From assembly GCF_015223355.1 (NCBI RefSeq), contig NZ_JADFFK010000015.1, positions 81,000 through 144,999 on the forward strand: DNA of 64,000 nucleotides, given 5' to 3'. The notes under the pieces are model-generated. The model was not told the DNA's origin. It searched no databases and saw only the letters and a program-made list of their open reading frames with translations. Positions 33,674 to 43,099 of the stretch are shown one piece after another. The translations under genes and the position numbers were made by a program. Source of the DNA: Salipiger mangrovisoli (GTDB taxonomy: Bacteria > Pseudomonadota > Alphaproteobacteria > Rhodobacterales > Rhodobacteraceae). Each line of letters opens with the position of its first letter. Position 1 is the first letter of the stretch.

Positions 33674-35500
33674 ATGGACAATCAGAACAAGAATCTGCTC
33701 ATCGCCACGGCGCTGAGCTTCGTCGTGATCCTCGTCTGGTTCGTACTCTTCCCGCCACCCGAAGCCACGGTGGACGAGACGGCCCAGACCACCGAGCAGA
33801 CGCTTGAGACCGCGCCCGGCGTGACCGCGCCCGCGGCGAGCACCGACGCCCCCGCCCCCGCGACGGGAACCACCGCCGCGCCCGCGGCCACGCTGGACAC
33901 CGCGCGCATCGACATCGACGCGCCGAACCTGATCGGCTCCATCGCCCTCACCGGCGGCCGGATCGACGACCTGAAACTCAGCCAGTACCACGAGACCAAC
34001 GACGAAAGCTCGCCCGTGGTGCAGCTGCTTGAGCCCGTGGGCAGCGCGAACCCCTATTACGCCGTTTACGGCTGGGCCCATGGCAACGGGCTGACCGCGA
34101 CCGACGTTCCGGATCGCAACACCGAATGGTCGGTCGAGAGCGGTGACGTGCTGAAGGTCGACAGCCCGGTCACGCTGCGCTGGGACAGCCCCGCCGGCCT
34201 GATCTTCCGTCGCACCTTCACCGTCGACGAAAAATTCATGTTCCGTGTGACCCAGTCGGTCGAGAACACCTCGGGCAACGAGGTTTCGGCGGCGCCCTAC
34301 GCCATGCTTGCCCGCCACGGCGAGCCTTCGGATCTCAAGAACTTCTTCGTGCTGCACGAGGGCGCGATCTCGATGACCGACGGCACGCTCGGCGAGAACA
34401 AATACAAGAAGATCCGCGATTTCGACGCCGACGCGCAGAACCGGACCCGCGCCGAAACCTATCAGGTCTCTGAAAACGGCTGGATCGGCTTCACCGAGCA
34501 CTATTGGGAAACCGTGCTGATCCCGGACAGTGGCACCAGCTACCGCCAGGCGATCCGCTACAACGAAAGCACCGACATCTACCAGGCCGAGGTGGTTCTG
34601 CCGACGCAGACCATCGCCCCCGGCGCAACCGTCGAGGTCTCGACCCGCATGTTCTCGGGTGCCAAGGTCTGGGAAGTGATCAACGAGTACCAGGAGCAGG
34701 GCGTCGACCGCTTCGTCGACAGCATTGACTGGGGCTGGTTCTTCTTCCTCACCAAGCCCATCTTCTGGCTGCTGCACCACCTGCACCAGTGGATCGGCAA
34801 CATGGGCGTGTCGATCATCGCCCTGACCATCTTCCTCAAGGCGATTCTCTTCCCGCTGGCCTACAAGTCCTACGTCTCGATGGCCAAGATGAAGGAACTG
34901 CAGCCGCAGATGGAAGAGCTGAAGAAAAAGGCGGGCGACGATCGCCAGAAGCTTCAGCAGGAAATGATGGCGCTCTACAAGCGCGAGAAGGTCAACCCGG
35001 CCTCGGGCTGCCTGCCGATCCTGCTGCAGATCCCGATCTTCTTCTCGCTCTACAAGGTGATCTTCGTCGCCTTCGAGCTGCGCCACGCGCCCTTCTTCGG
35101 CCCGTTCCAGGATCTCTCGGCACCGGATCCCACCTCGCTCTACAACCTCTTCGGCCTGCTGCCCTGGGCAGCGCCCGAGGCAGGCACGACGCTGGCGCTG
35201 ATCTTCATCGGCATCCTGCCGATCCTGCTGGGCATCTCGATGTTCCTGCAGCAGAAGCTGAACCCGACGCCGACCGACCCTGCGCAGGCGATGATCTTTG
35301 CCTGGATGCCCTGGGTGTTCATGTTCATGCTCGGCGGCTTCGCCTCGGGCCTGGTGCTCTACTGGATCACCAACAACACGATCACCTTCACCCAGCAGTA
35401 CCTGATCATGCGCAGCCACGGGGCCAAGCCTGACGTCTTCGGCAACATCAAGTCGACCTTCAAGCGCAAGCCCAAGGACGCGAAGTCGGGCGGCAAATGA
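33674..35500 (+). CDS. yidC: Membrane protein insertase YidC
   Basis: A 608-aa YidC. MDNQNKNLLIATALSFVVIL forms the N-terminal membrane helix, followed by an Ala/Thr/Pro-rich linker and a large periplasmic domain, and from about residue 360 the conserved insertase core (NMGVSIIALTIFLKAILFPL, NPASGCLPILLQIPIFFSLY). It inserts membrane proteins alone or with SecYEG and works with YidD. ATG 33674 is chosen because upstream codons in frame cover non-coding DNA. The stop overlaps the next ATG (ATGA). The 266-nt gap before it has TTGACC and TTGACT motifs but no convincing -10. Confidence 0.97.
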   Translation: MDNQNKNLLIATALSFVVILVWFVLFPPPEATVDETAQTTEQTLETAPGVTAPAASTDAPAPATGTTAAPAATLDTARIDIDAPNLIGSIALTGGRIDDLKLSQYHETNDESSPVVQLLEPVGSANPYYAVYGWAHGNGLTATDVPDRNTEWSVESGDVLKVDSPVTLRWDSPAGLIFRRTFTVDEKFMFRVTQSVENTSGNEVSAAPYAMLARHGEPSDLKNFFVLHEGAISMTDGTLGENKYKKIRDFDADAQNRTRAETYQVSENGWIGFTEHYWETVLIPDSGTSYRQAIRYNESTDIYQAEVVLPTQTIAPGATVEVSTRMFSGAKVWEVINEYQEQGVDRFVDSIDWGWFFFLTKPIFWLLHHLHQWIGNMGVSIIALTIFLKAILFPLAYKSYVSMAKMKELQPQMEELKKKAGDDRQKLQQEMMALYKREKVNPASGCLPILLQIPIFFSLYKVIFVAFELRHAPFFGPFQDLSAPDPTSLYNLFGLLPWAAPEAGTTLALIFIGILPILLGISMFLQQKLNPTPTDPAQAMIFAWMPWVFMFMLGGFASGLVLYWITNNTITFTQQYLIMRSHGAKPDVFGNIKSTFKRKPKDAKSGGK

Positions 35501-36240
35501 GCGGACGGGTCACCCAAATCTGGCGCCACCCGATCAAGGCCCATGGCCGCGAGGCGCTGGACCGGGTGACCCTGCGTGCCCATGAGTGCCTGCCCTACGA
35601 CCGGGCCTGGGCGGTGGCGCACGCGCTCTCGGACGCGGATGGATCCGAATGGGTCCGCTGCGGCAACTTCAGCCGGGGCGCCAAGGCGCCCCAGCTCATG
35701 GCGATCCGCGCCAAGCTGGACGAGGCGGCGGGCACCATCACCCTGCACCACCCGGACCGCCCCGACCTGACCATCGATCCCGACCGTGACGGCGATGCTC
35801 TCATCGACTGGGTACGCCCGCTGATGCCCGAGGACCGGACGCAGTCGGCACGGCTCGTCCGCGCGCAGGCGCGCGGCATGACCGATGCGCCCTTCCCCTC
35901 GATCACGATCTGCAACATGGCCTCGCACCGCGCGGTCGAGGCACAGATCGGCCAGCCGCTGTCGATCCACCGCTGGCGCGGCAATATCTGGCTCGACGGA
36001 ATCGAGCCTTGGGCCGAGTGGGACTGGGTCGGACGCGAGATTCGCATCGGCGGCGCGACCTTCGTCGTGCGCGAACGGACCGGCCGCTGCGCCGCCACCA
36101 CCGCAAACCCCGAGACAGGCGCGCGCGATGCGGATACGCTGGCCGCGCTGCGTCACTGGGGACACACGGATTTCTCGGTGCAGGCCGAAGTGACGATAGG
36201 CGGCGAGATCGCCCATGACGACGAGGTGACCCTGCTGTGA
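35497..36240 (+). CDS. MOSC domain-containing protein
   Basis: A 247-aa protein with an N-terminal beta-barrel MOSC_N-like part (TQIWRHPIKAHGREALDRV) and a MOSC domain in the second half (CNMASHRAVEAQIGQPLSIHRWRGNIWLDG, VRERTGRCAATTANPETGARD). The Cys in GRCAATTANP is the likely sulfur or molybdenum-cofactor binding residue of the family. MOSC proteins handle molybdenum cofactor sulfuration or form parts of Moco enzymes; the partner is unknown. It overlaps yidC and yihA by 4 nt on each side, a gene order common in Rhodobacterales. Confidence 0.92.
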   Translation: MSGRVTQIWRHPIKAHGREALDRVTLRAHECLPYDRAWAVAHALSDADGSEWVRCGNFSRGAKAPQLMAIRAKLDEAAGTITLHHPDRPDLTIDPDRDGDALIDWVRPLMPEDRTQSARLVRAQARGMTDAPFPSITICNMASHRAVEAQIGQPLSIHRWRGNIWLDGIEPWAEWDWVGREIRIGGATFVVRERTGRCAATTANPETGARDADTLAALRHWGHTDFSVQAEVTIGGEIAHDDEVTLL

Positions 36241-36893
36241 CGACCCCCCTTCCCTTCCCCATCGCCGAAGATCCCGATGACGCAGCCCGCGAAGCCGCGC
36301 GCAAGGCATTTGCCGGCGACGTGCAATTCCTCAAGGGCGTGGTCGCCATGGACGGGCTGCCGCCCGACGACCGCCCCGAGGTCTGCTTCGCCGGGCGCTC
36401 CAACGTCGGCAAGTCGAGCCTGATCAACGCGCTGACCGGCCGCAAGGGCCTTGCCCGCGCCTCGAACACGCCGGGCCGGACGCAGGAGATCAACTTCTTC
36501 ACGCTGAACGAGAGCCACTACCTCGTCGACCTTCCGGGCTACGGTTTTGCCAATGCGCCGGTCGCGGTGGTCGAGAAGTGGCAGCGGCTGCTCAAGCAAT
36601 ACCTCTCGGGCCGGGTCTCGCTGCGGCGCGCCTTCGTGCTGATCGACGCGCGTCATGGCGTGAAGGCCGTGGACGAGGAGATCATGGACCTGCTCGACAA
36701 GTCCGCCGTGACCTTCCAGGCCGTGCTGACCAAGACCGACAAGCTGAAGACCAGCGATCTGGCGAAGATTCTCGATCAGGTCCGCGGCAAGCTCTCGAAA
36801 CATCCCGCAGCTTACCCCGAGATCGTGCTGACCAGCTCGGAAAAAGGCGAGGGCATTCCCACGCTCCGCGCGATCATCAACGGGCTTTCCTGA
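36237..36893 (+). CDS. yihA: Ribosome biogenesis GTPase YihA/YsxC (EngB)
   Basis: A 218-aa GTPase with G1 GRSNVGKSSLINAL (about residues 53-66), G2 Thr in PGRTQEINFF, G3 DLPGYG, G4 TKTDKL and G5 TSSEKG. It is needed for maturation of the 50S subunit. The GTG start at 36237 overlaps the stop of the MOSC gene. Length is normal. It probably ends the yidC operon; argB follows after 78 nt. Confidence 0.96.
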   Translation: MTTPLPFPIAEDPDDAAREAARKAFAGDVQFLKGVVAMDGLPPDDRPEVCFAGRSNVGKSSLINALTGRKGLARASNTPGRTQEINFFTLNESHYLVDLPGYGFANAPVAVVEKWQRLLKQYLSGRVSLRRAFVLIDARHGVKAVDEEIMDLLDKSAVTFQAVLTKTDKLKTSDLAKILDQVRGKLSKHPAAYPEIVLTSSEKGEGIPTLRAIINGLS

Positions 36894-36971
36894 ATTTCCC
36901 CTTCGCAATCCGCGTTGTTGGGACTAGTTCTGCCAAGCAGAGATGTTCCCCGCATCAAGGATGCACCCTAG

Positions 36972-37865
36972 ATGAAGAAGCAGACGATGAACCGAGACTG
37001 GATCGCCACCGCCCGCACCCTCAACGAAGCCCTGCCCTACCTGCAGCGCTACACGGGCGCGATCGTGGTGGTGAAGTTCGGCGGCAACGCGATGGGCGAC
37101 ACAGACGCCATGGCAGAGTTCGCGCGGGACATCGTGCTGATGCGACAGGTCGGGGTGAACCCGGTGGTGGTGCACGGCGGCGGCCCGATGATCAACGACA
37201 TGCTCGCCAAGCTGAACATCCAGTCCGAGTTCAAGCGCGGCAAGCGCGTCACCGATCAGGCCACCGTCGAGGTGGTCGAAATGGTGCTGACCGGCCTCGT
37301 GAACAAGCGCATCGTGCAGGCGATCATGGACGAGGGCGGCCGCGCCGTGGGCCTGTCGGGCAAGGATGACGATCTCATCGTCTGCGAGGCGGATGATCCG
37401 GAACTTGGCTTCGTCGGCCGTCCGGTCGAGTGCAACGTGCAGGTGCTGCACGACCTTTTTGCCGCGGGCATCATCCCCGTCGTGGCGCCGGTTGCCACCG
37501 GCATGGACTATCTCGAGACCTTCAACGTCAATGGCGACACCGCCGCGGGTGCGCTGGCGGGGGCACTGAAGGCCGATCGCCTGCTGCTGCTGACCGACGT
37601 ATCGGGCGTGAAGAACAAAGACGGCGAGGTGGTCACCCAGATGACCCCCGAGGATGTCCGCGCCATGACCGAGGACGGCACCATTGCCGGCGGCATGATC
37701 CCCAAGACCGAGACCGCGCTGAAGGCGGTCGAGGACGGCGTGCGCGCCGTGGTCATCCTCGACGGGCGCGTGCCCAACGCCTGCCTGCTCGAGCTCTTCA
37801 CCGAGCATGGCGCCGGTTCGCTGATCCGCCGCGCTGACCTGGAGCCGGCGCGCCCGCGTACGTGA
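36972..37865 (+). CDS. argB: Acetylglutamate kinase
   Basis: A 297-aa amino-acid kinase. [12 protein letters not shown] near residue 33 binds phosphate, [12 protein letters not shown] near 70 binds the substrate, and [18 protein letters not shown] near 240 is typical of ArgB. It phosphorylates N-acetylglutamate in arginine synthesis. ATG 36972 follows AAGGA at a rather long distance; ATG 36987 (MNRDW) is an alternative. The stop overlaps the GTG of the next gene. Confidence 0.97.
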   Translation: MKKQTMNRDWIATARTLNEALPYLQRYTGAIVVVKFGGNAMGDTDAMAEFARDIVLMRQVGVNPVVVHGGGPMINDMLAKLNIQSEFKRGKRVTDQATVEVVEMVLTGLVNKRIVQAIMDEGGRAVGLSGKDDDLIVCEADDPELGFVGRPVECNVQVLHDLFAAGIIPVVAPVATGMDYLETFNVNGDTAAGALAGALKADRLLLLTDVSGVKNKDGEVVTQMTPEDVRAMTEDGTIAGGMIPKTETALKAVEDGVRAVVILDGRVPNACLLELFTEHGAGSLIRRADLEPARPRT

Positions 37866-38542
37866 CCCTTCGCGAGATCGACGCTGCGGCGCGGACGGAA
37901 GGCCTTGCCCTGCGCGGCGCCTTCCACCCCGCGCCCGGTGACGGCACGCCCGAAGGATGCGGAACCCTGCTGCTGCTCGGCCCGGACGAGCCGCGTTTCT
38001 GGCCGATCTTCTCGGCCTCTCCAGAATACCTAGGCGGCATCCCCGAGCCGATGGACCGCTGGTCGAAGCGGGTGATCGGACGACTGTCGGAGCGCATGGG
38101 CGGCACGGCGATCTTTCCCTCGGACGGGCCGCCCTACCCCTCCTTCTTCGCATGGGCACGGGCGAGCGGTGAGGCCTTTGCCTCCCCTCCGGGGCTTCTC
38201 GTCCATCCGCGCGCGGGGCTGCTGATCAGTTATCGCGGTGCGATCGCCCTGCCCGAGCGGCTGCCGCTGCCGACCGGCGGAGCCTCTCCCTGCCCGGCCT
38301 GCCCTCAGCCCTGCCGCACTGCCTGTCCGGTCGGCGCGCTCGGCTCCGGGGCACCCTATGATGTCGGGTCCTGCCAGGCCCACCTGCGCAGCCACACGGG
38401 CACGGAGTGCCGCACCCAGGGCTGTCTTGTCCGCCGCGCCTGCCCCGCCTCGGCCCGGATGCAGCGACCACCGGCGCAGGCCGCTTTCCACATGGCCTCG
38501 TTCATGGAACACTGGCAGCCGGAGACAGGGAGCACCTCATGA
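37862..38542 (+). CDS. Ferredoxin-like 4Fe-4S protein, function unknown
   Basis: A 226-aa protein. The central motif [17 protein letters not shown] (about residues 142-158) has the C-x2-C-x3-C-x3-CP spacing of a 4Fe-4S site, and further Cys follow in [16 protein letters not shown]. The arrangement recalls the C-terminal part of epoxyqueuosine reductase and related Fe-S proteins, but the cobalamin domain is missing. The GTG start at 37862 overlaps the argB stop. Seen in this position in many Rhodobacterales genomes (recollection). A redox role is likely; the substrate is unknown. The stop overlaps the next ATG (ATGA). Confidence 0.8.
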   Translation: MTLREIDAAARTEGLALRGAFHPAPGDGTPEGCGTLLLLGPDEPRFWPIFSASPEYLGGIPEPMDRWSKRVIGRLSERMGGTAIFPSDGPPYPSFFAWARASGEAFASPPGLLVHPRAGLLISYRGAIALPERLPLPTGGASPCPACPQPCRTACPVGALGSGAPYDVGSCQAHLRSHTGTECRTQGCLVRRACPASARMQRPPAQAAFHMASFMEHWQPETGSTS

Positions 38543-39027
38543 AACGGCTCATTCTCATGCGCCATGCGAAATCCGACTGGTCGGTGGGCATGCCGGATCA
38601 CGCACGGCCCCTTAATGAACGGGGCCGCAAGAGCGCCGTCGCACTTGGCAAATGGTTGCGCGCCGAGGGCATCCTGCCGGATCAGGTGCTCTGCTCCTCC
38701 GCCGCCCGCACCCGCGAGACGCTGGATCTGTTGTCGCTTGCAGATGTGCCCGTCCGCTTCGAGGATCGTCTCTACCTTGCCGGCCCCTCGACCCTGCTGA
38801 AGAGCCTTCAGGCGGCGGACGGCGATACGGTGCTGATGCTGGCGCACAATCCGGGGATCGCGGAATTCGCGAATGGCATCGTTCGCCACGCGCCGGATCA
38901 TCCCAAGTTCGCCGCCTATCCCACCGGCGCGACCCTGGTCGCCGATTTCGACATCGACGGATGGCAAGACGCGCAGGCAGGCACCGCGGACAGCCACGCC
39001 TTCACCGTGCCGCGCGACTTGATGTGA
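38539..39027 (+). CDS. SixA-like histidine phosphatase
   Basis: A 162-aa member of the histidine phosphatase superfamily. The RHG-type motif is LILMRHAKSDW (catalytic His at about residue 9), with LCSSAARTRETLDLL and the second His in LMLAHNPGIAEFA. Small size and the RHAKS wording match the SixA/YjeQ-type phosphohistidine phosphatases, which remove phosphate from HPt or NPr histidines. The target is unknown; a hybrid kinase with an HPt domain is encoded at 57848-60409. It overlaps the Fe-S protein stop and probably ends that operon. Confidence 0.9.
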   Translation: MKRLILMRHAKSDWSVGMPDHARPLNERGRKSAVALGKWLRAEGILPDQVLCSSAARTRETLDLLSLADVPVRFEDRLYLAGPSTLLKSLQAADGDTVLMLAHNPGIAEFANGIVRHAPDHPKFAAYPTGATLVADFDIDGWQDAQAGTADSHAFTVPRDLM

Positions 39028-39398
39028 TCCCGAGAAAGCGGTCGCCGGGCAGCCTTTCCCCAGGAAACGCGCGGCTGAAATGAGTGACGCCCGCGATCCC
39101 CCTCCCAAAGGATCGCGAGCGCCGCTGTAGCCGGTCACGTTGCGAAGGCCCCGACGTAGCATGGTCCGGGTCAGCCGTGTCGTATCGCACATCCTCCCCT
39201 ATGGCGATCCGACCTCGGGCGACACTCGGGCGACCACAAAGCGCAAGACCCCTCATGGAAACCGGTACAGATTCTTTTCGATCTGTGACCGAATTCGCGC
39301 CAAATCATGGCGCTTCGTAACGGACTGTAACACAAGCGACAAAAAAACGAGCCCCAAATTTATCGGGACTCGCAAATATTAATCAGATTCTTTGTGGA
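39028..39398. other. 371-nt intergenic region between convergent units
   Basis: The left part has a hairpin CGCGATCC (39092-39099)/GGATCGCG (39110-39117) with a 10-nt loop 65 nt after the SixA-like gene, perhaps its transcript end, but no U-tract. The right part (from about 39260) is AT-richer and contains the aap terminator (39341-39372). An 80-codon plus-strand frame (39140-39382) runs through the terminator and is not supported as a gene. Confidence 0.6.
39341..39372 (-). terminator. Rho-independent terminator of aapJQMP
   Basis: On the minus strand: CGAGTCCC, loop GATAAATTT, GGGGCTCG (one U-G pair), then seven T. It lies 27 nt downstream of the aapP stop. A textbook terminator. Confidence 0.93.
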
Positions 39399-40187
39399 TT
39401 AGTGGCCGAGAATCTGGCTGAGGAAGAGTTTCGTCCGCTCGTGCCGCGGATTATTGAAGAATTCCTCGGGCTCATTCTGCTCAACGATCTGCCCGGCATC
39501 CATGAAGATGACCCGATTCGCGACCTGCCGGGCGAATCCCATTTCGTGCGTGACGCAGAGCATGGTCATCCCCTCCTCGGCCAGTTCGACCATCGTGTCG
39601 AGCACTTCCTTGATCATCTCCGGGTCGAGCGCCGAGGTCGGTTCGTCGAACAACATGATCCGCGGCTTCATGCACAGCGAGCGGGCAATCGCCACGCGCT
39701 GCTGCTGACCGCCCGAGAGCTGGCCGGGGTACTTGTGCGCCTGTTCGGGGATCTTCACCTTCTCGAGGAAATGCATCGCGGTCTCTTCCGCCTGCTTTTT
39801 CGGGATCTTGCGGACCCAGATCGGCGCGAGCGTGCAGTTCTCGAGAATTGTGAGGTGCGGGAAGAGGTTGAAGTGCTGGAAGCACATTCCGACCTCGGAG
39901 CGGATCTTGTCGATATTCTTCAGATCCGAGCTCAGTTCGATGCCGTCGACGACGATGCTGCCCGCCTGGTGTTCCTCCAGGCGGTTGATGCAGCGGATCA
40001 TCGTCGACTTGCCCGATCCCGACGGCCCGGCGATCACGATCCGCTCTCCGCGGTAGACGGTCAGGTCGATGTCGCGCAGCACGTGGAAGGTCCCGTACCA
40101 CTTGTTCATCTTCGTGATCTGGATGGCCACCTCGTCGGAGACCTTCATCTGGCTGCGATCGACTTCGCGTGTTGCAAGTTCAGACAT
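39399..40187 (-). CDS. aapP: General L-amino acid ABC transporter, ATP-binding protein
   Basis: A 262-aa ABC ATPase with Walker [10 protein letters not shown], signature [14 protein letters not shown], Walker [13 protein letters not shown] and switch His in [39 protein letters not shown] is typical of polar amino-acid importers. It powers uptake by AapQM. It is the last gene of aapJQMP, followed by a strong terminator; AGGAGA precedes the ATG. The Aap system of Rhizobium takes up a broad range of L-amino acids and also allows efflux. Confidence 0.96.
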   Translation of the reverse strand: MSELATREVDRSQMKVSDEVAIQITKMNKWYGTFHVLRDIDLTVYRGERIVIAGPSGSGKSTMIRCINRLEEHQAGSIVVDGIELSSDLKNIDKIRSEVGMCFQHFNLFPHLTILENCTLAPIWVRKIPKKQAEETAMHFLEKVKIPEQAHKYPGQLSGGQQQRVAIARSLCMKPRIMLFDEPTSALDPEMIKEVLDTMVELAEEGMTMLCVTHEMGFARQVANRVIFMDAGQIVEQNEPEEFFNNPRHERTKLFLSQILGH

Positions 40188-40198
40188 AAAAGGTCTCC

Positions 40199-41515
40199 TT
40201 AGCGGTGCTCTCTACGGAGCTTTTTCTCGAGGAAGAGCGAATAGCGGCCCATGCTGAAGCAGAAGACGAAGAAGCAGAGGCCGATAAAGACGAAGAGTTC
40301 CCAATAGACGCCATTCCAATCGGTGGTCGCCCGGATCGAGCTGGAAAGGCCAATGGGATCGAGAAGGCCGATGAAAACGACCAGCGTGGTATCCTTGAAC
40401 AGGCCGATGAAGGTGTTCACGATCCCGGGGATCGAAATCTTCAAGGCCTGCGGCAGGATGACCAGCCGCATCGATTTCCAGTAATCGAGACCCAGCGCGT
40501 CGGCGGCCTCGTACTGGCCCTTCGGCAGCGCGGCGAGACCGCCGCGGACCACCTCGGCGATATAGGCCGCCGAGAAGAGCGTCACCATGATGATGACGCG
40601 CAGCATCAGGTCGAAGTTGGTGCCCGGAGGCAGGAAGTAGTTCAGCAGCAAGGACGCGGTGAACAGCCAGACGATCAGCGGCACGCCGCGGATGATCTCG
40701 ATGAAGGCAACCGAGAACTTGTTGATGATGAACATGTCCGACTGCCGCCCGAGCGCCAGCAGGATGCCCAGCGGCAGCGACAGGACGATGCCCGACACGC
40801 CGATGATCGTGGCCAGCAGGAAGCCGCCCATCTTCTGCGTCGCCACGGCGCGCAGCGACAGCGGCACCACCGAGGCCAGCGCATCGGACAGCGGGCCGCA
40901 GATCACCAGCCAGTAGAAGAGAGGCACCACGATCGCGAGGATCACCGCGAGCAGTGTGCCAATCTTCGGCGCTGCGAAGGTCAGGATCGCCCAGCCGATG
41001 ACGAAGCCGAGGATGGCCGCGATCGGCCCCCAGAGCGATCCGCCCCAGATCAGCCAGAACAGCACGAAGGGTGCGAGGGCCGAGACCCAGAGCATCTTGC
41101 GCGGCACCGCGCTGAACAGCACAGGGGCGACGGCGGCGAGGAAGATCAGGAACGCCAGGATCGGACGCCAGTACAGCTCCTTGGGGTAGAAGCCGAAGAT
41201 CAGCTGCGGCCAGCGTTCCGTCAGCACCGCCCAGCACGCGGCCGACGTGCCGGCACCGTAGCGCTCGGCAATGATCTCGCGGCATTGCGTGAGGTTCGAG
41301 GCGTCCCAGACGCCGCGCAGCGCCCAGGGCAGCAAGTGGCTCAGCACCGCGTAGACGACCCAGAGAGAGGCCAGCGTAAGCAGGATGTTGAGCCAGCCGG
41401 AGAACAGGTTCTCGCGGATCCACTTCACCGCGCCGACCTGGTTCAGCGGCGGATCCTTCTGGTCGAGCATGGTGTCGCGGACAAAGGCGACGGTCTGTGC
41501 ATGTGTATCGCTCAT
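40199..41515 (-). CDS. aapM: General L-amino acid ABC transporter, permease AapM
   Basis: A 438-aa permease with about eight membrane helices and the cytoplasmic EAA loop ([24 protein letters not shown]; about residues 320-345). The N-terminal half has extra helices and a soluble insert ([20 protein letters not shown]) as in the Aap family. It forms the channel with AapQ. It starts 1 nt after the aapQ stop, so the two are coupled. Length is normal for AapM. Confidence 0.95.
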   Translation of the reverse strand: MSDTHAQTVAFVRDTMLDQKDPPLNQVGAVKWIRENLFSGWLNILLTLASLWVVYAVLSHLLPWALRGVWDASNLTQCREIIAERYGAGTSAACWAVLTERWPQLIFGFYPKELYWRPILAFLIFLAAVAPVLFSAVPRKMLWVSALAPFVLFWLIWGGSLWGPIAAILGFVIGWAILTFAAPKIGTLLAVILAIVVPLFYWLVICGPLSDALASVVPLSLRAVATQKMGGFLLATIIGVSGIVLSLPLGILLALGRQSDMFIINKFSVAFIEIIRGVPLIVWLFTASLLLNYFLPPGTNFDLMLRVIIMVTLFSAAYIAEVVRGGLAALPKGQYEAADALGLDYWKSMRLVILPQALKISIPGIVNTFIGLFKDTTLVVFIGLLDPIGLSSSIRATTDWNGVYWELFVFIGLCFFVFCFSMGRYSLFLEKKLRREHR

Positions 41516-41516
41516 C

Positions 41517-42941
41517 TCACCGCTCCTTCAGCTTCACGGAGGAGTTGTAGACGTTCATCACGCCCGAGATCAGCAGGCTCAGCACCAGGTAGAACAAGCC
41601 CAGAAGCAGCATGCCTTCGAGCTCGCGGCCGGTCTGGTTGATGGTGATGCCGCCCAGGGTGGAGCGAACGTCCATGTACCCGACGGCAATCGCCAGCGAG
41701 CTGTTCTTGGTGAGGTTGAGGAACTGCGAAATCAGCGGCGGGATGATCACCCGCAGCGCCTGCGGCAGGATCACCAGGTTCATCGTCGTGCCCGGACGCA
41801 GCCCCAGCGCATAAGCGGCCTCGGTCTGCCCCTTGGAGATGGCAAGGATGCCGCCGCGCACGATCTCGGCGATGAAGGCGCCGGTGTAGAGAGACAGGGC
41901 CAGCCACAGGGCGATCAGCGAGTTGCGCAGGTGCACGCCACCGTCGAAGTTGAAGCCGCCCAGCTCGGGCTTGTCGAGCGAGGCTCCGAGCGCGACCAGC
42001 ACCACGATCAGCGGCACGAGAATGGCGGCGATCTGCAGCGGCAGGGTCATCGGGCGCTTGCCCGTGGCTTCCTGGATGTGCGCGGCGCGCTTGCCGAGAA
42101 CCTTGGCCCCGAAGACGCCCGCGATGACCACCGCGAGGATCAGCAGCCAGTCCCAGCCCGAGGAGGTCGGGATGACCTCACCGCCTGCAGCCGCTGCGCC
42201 GCCCGCGTCCCCGCCCGAGGCATCGGGCGCGTTGGCCTGCCCGGTCTGCACGCCGGCGCCCCCCGTTGCGATGCGGCTCGCGCCGTAGGTGCCGGCCATG
42301 TTGGTGCCTGGCGTGGCGGCTGCGGCGGCCGGCGCTTCGGGCGCGGCAACCTCGTTGCCACCGAGCGATCGGCTGAACACCACGTTGGGGATATAGACCC
42401 CGCGGTTGGTGATCGCCACGCTTTCGCCTAGCAGCATCGACGAGCCGTCCTCGCCGCGGAAATCGCGGGGCGACGGCATGGATTCCGTCATCAGTGCGAA
42501 GATCAGAACGATCCACAGCAGCAGCGGGACATTGCGGAAGCCCTCGACGTAGACCGCCGCAAGCCGCGACACGATCCAGTTGTTCGACAGCCGCAGCACG
42601 CCCGCGACCACGCCCAGAACGGTGGCAAGGGCGCAGCCCAGCACCGCCACCAGCAGCGTGTTGAGAATGCCCACCAACGCGGCGCGCCCGTGGGTCATCT
42701 GGTTGTTGTAGTCGATAAGCTGCTGGTTGATGTCATAGCCCGCAGGCTGCGACAGAAAGCCGAAGTCAAAGTCCTTGCCCAAGGCCTCGAGGTTGTGAAT
42801 GGTGTTGGAAATCAGCCACGACAGCAGCAGCCCGATCAAGATCATCGCGACGACCTGGATGGTCATCGAGCGATAGCGCGTGTCGAAGATAAGCTGATTG
42901 AGCCGGAAGCCACGCTCCGGCGGATCCGAGATGGTCGCCAT
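41517..42941 (-). CDS. aapQ: General L-amino acid ABC transporter, permease AapQ, with a Gly/Ala-rich insert
   Basis: A 474-aa permease; members are usually near 400 aa. The core is typical: FDFGFLSQPAGYDINQ, EGFRNVPLLLWI and the EAA loop (AEIVRGGILAISKGQTEAAYALGL). The excess is a low-complexity Gly/Ala/Thr/Pro insert at about residues 196-262, just before the helix at SGWDWLLILAVV, on what should be an extracytoplasmic loop. The reading frame is intact and base composition matches its neighbours, so it looks like a natural expansion. Partner of AapM; aapJ lies upstream. Confidence 0.93.
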   Translation of the reverse strand: MATISDPPERGFRLNQLIFDTRYRSMTIQVVAMILIGLLLSWLISNTIHNLEALGKDFDFGFLSQPAGYDINQQLIDYNNQMTHGRAALVGILNTLLVAVLGCALATVLGVVAGVLRLSNNWIVSRLAAVYVEGFRNVPLLLWIVLIFALMTESMPSPRDFRGEDGSSMLLGESVAITNRGVYIPNVVFSRSLGGNEVAAPEAPAAAAATPGTNMAGTYGASRIATGGAGVQTGQANAPDASGGDAGGAAAAGGEVIPTSSGWDWLLILAVVIAGVFGAKVLGKRAAHIQEATGKRPMTLPLQIAAILVPLIVVLVALGASLDKPELGGFNFDGGVHLRNSLIALWLALSLYTGAFIAEIVRGGILAISKGQTEAAYALGLRPGTTMNLVILPQALRVIIPPLISQFLNLTKNSSLAIAVGYMDVRSTLGGITINQTGRELEGMLLLGLFYLVLSLLISGVMNVYNSSVKLKER

Positions 42942-43059
42942 TTAATTCTCCCCGGACGCTCCCGTCACCGAAGGATGCTGCGGTGGTTGCTCCACCGTCT
43001 GCCCTGCCGGAAGCGCGCTTTCGTTTTATGAAGGCGAATGTGTCTTTAGAAGGCGGAAA

Positions 43060-43084
43060 GGGGCGCAGGTTGTCCCTGCGCCCC
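43060..43084 (-). terminator. Intercistronic hairpin between aapJ and aapQ
   Basis: A perfect 10-bp stem GGGGCGCAGG (43060-43069)/CCTGCGCCCC (43075-43084) with a 5-nt loop, 15 nt after the aapJ stop, followed on the minus strand by TTTCC. Such hairpins after binding-protein genes usually stop part of the transcription or protect the upstream mRNA, so AapJ is made in excess over the permeases. Confidence 0.8.
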
Positions 43085-43099
43085 TCGCCAAGTCCGGTA

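Noticed and set aside
39140..39382. An 80-codon plus-strand frame in the gap before aapP
   Set aside because: It passes through the aap terminator, is Arg/Lys/Ser-rich without motif, and has no ribosome-binding site.
39388..39396. DnaA box (TGTGGATTA) near the aap terminator, possible origin
   Set aside because: Single site with a mismatch, no cluster of boxes, no dnaA, hemE or parAB nearby.
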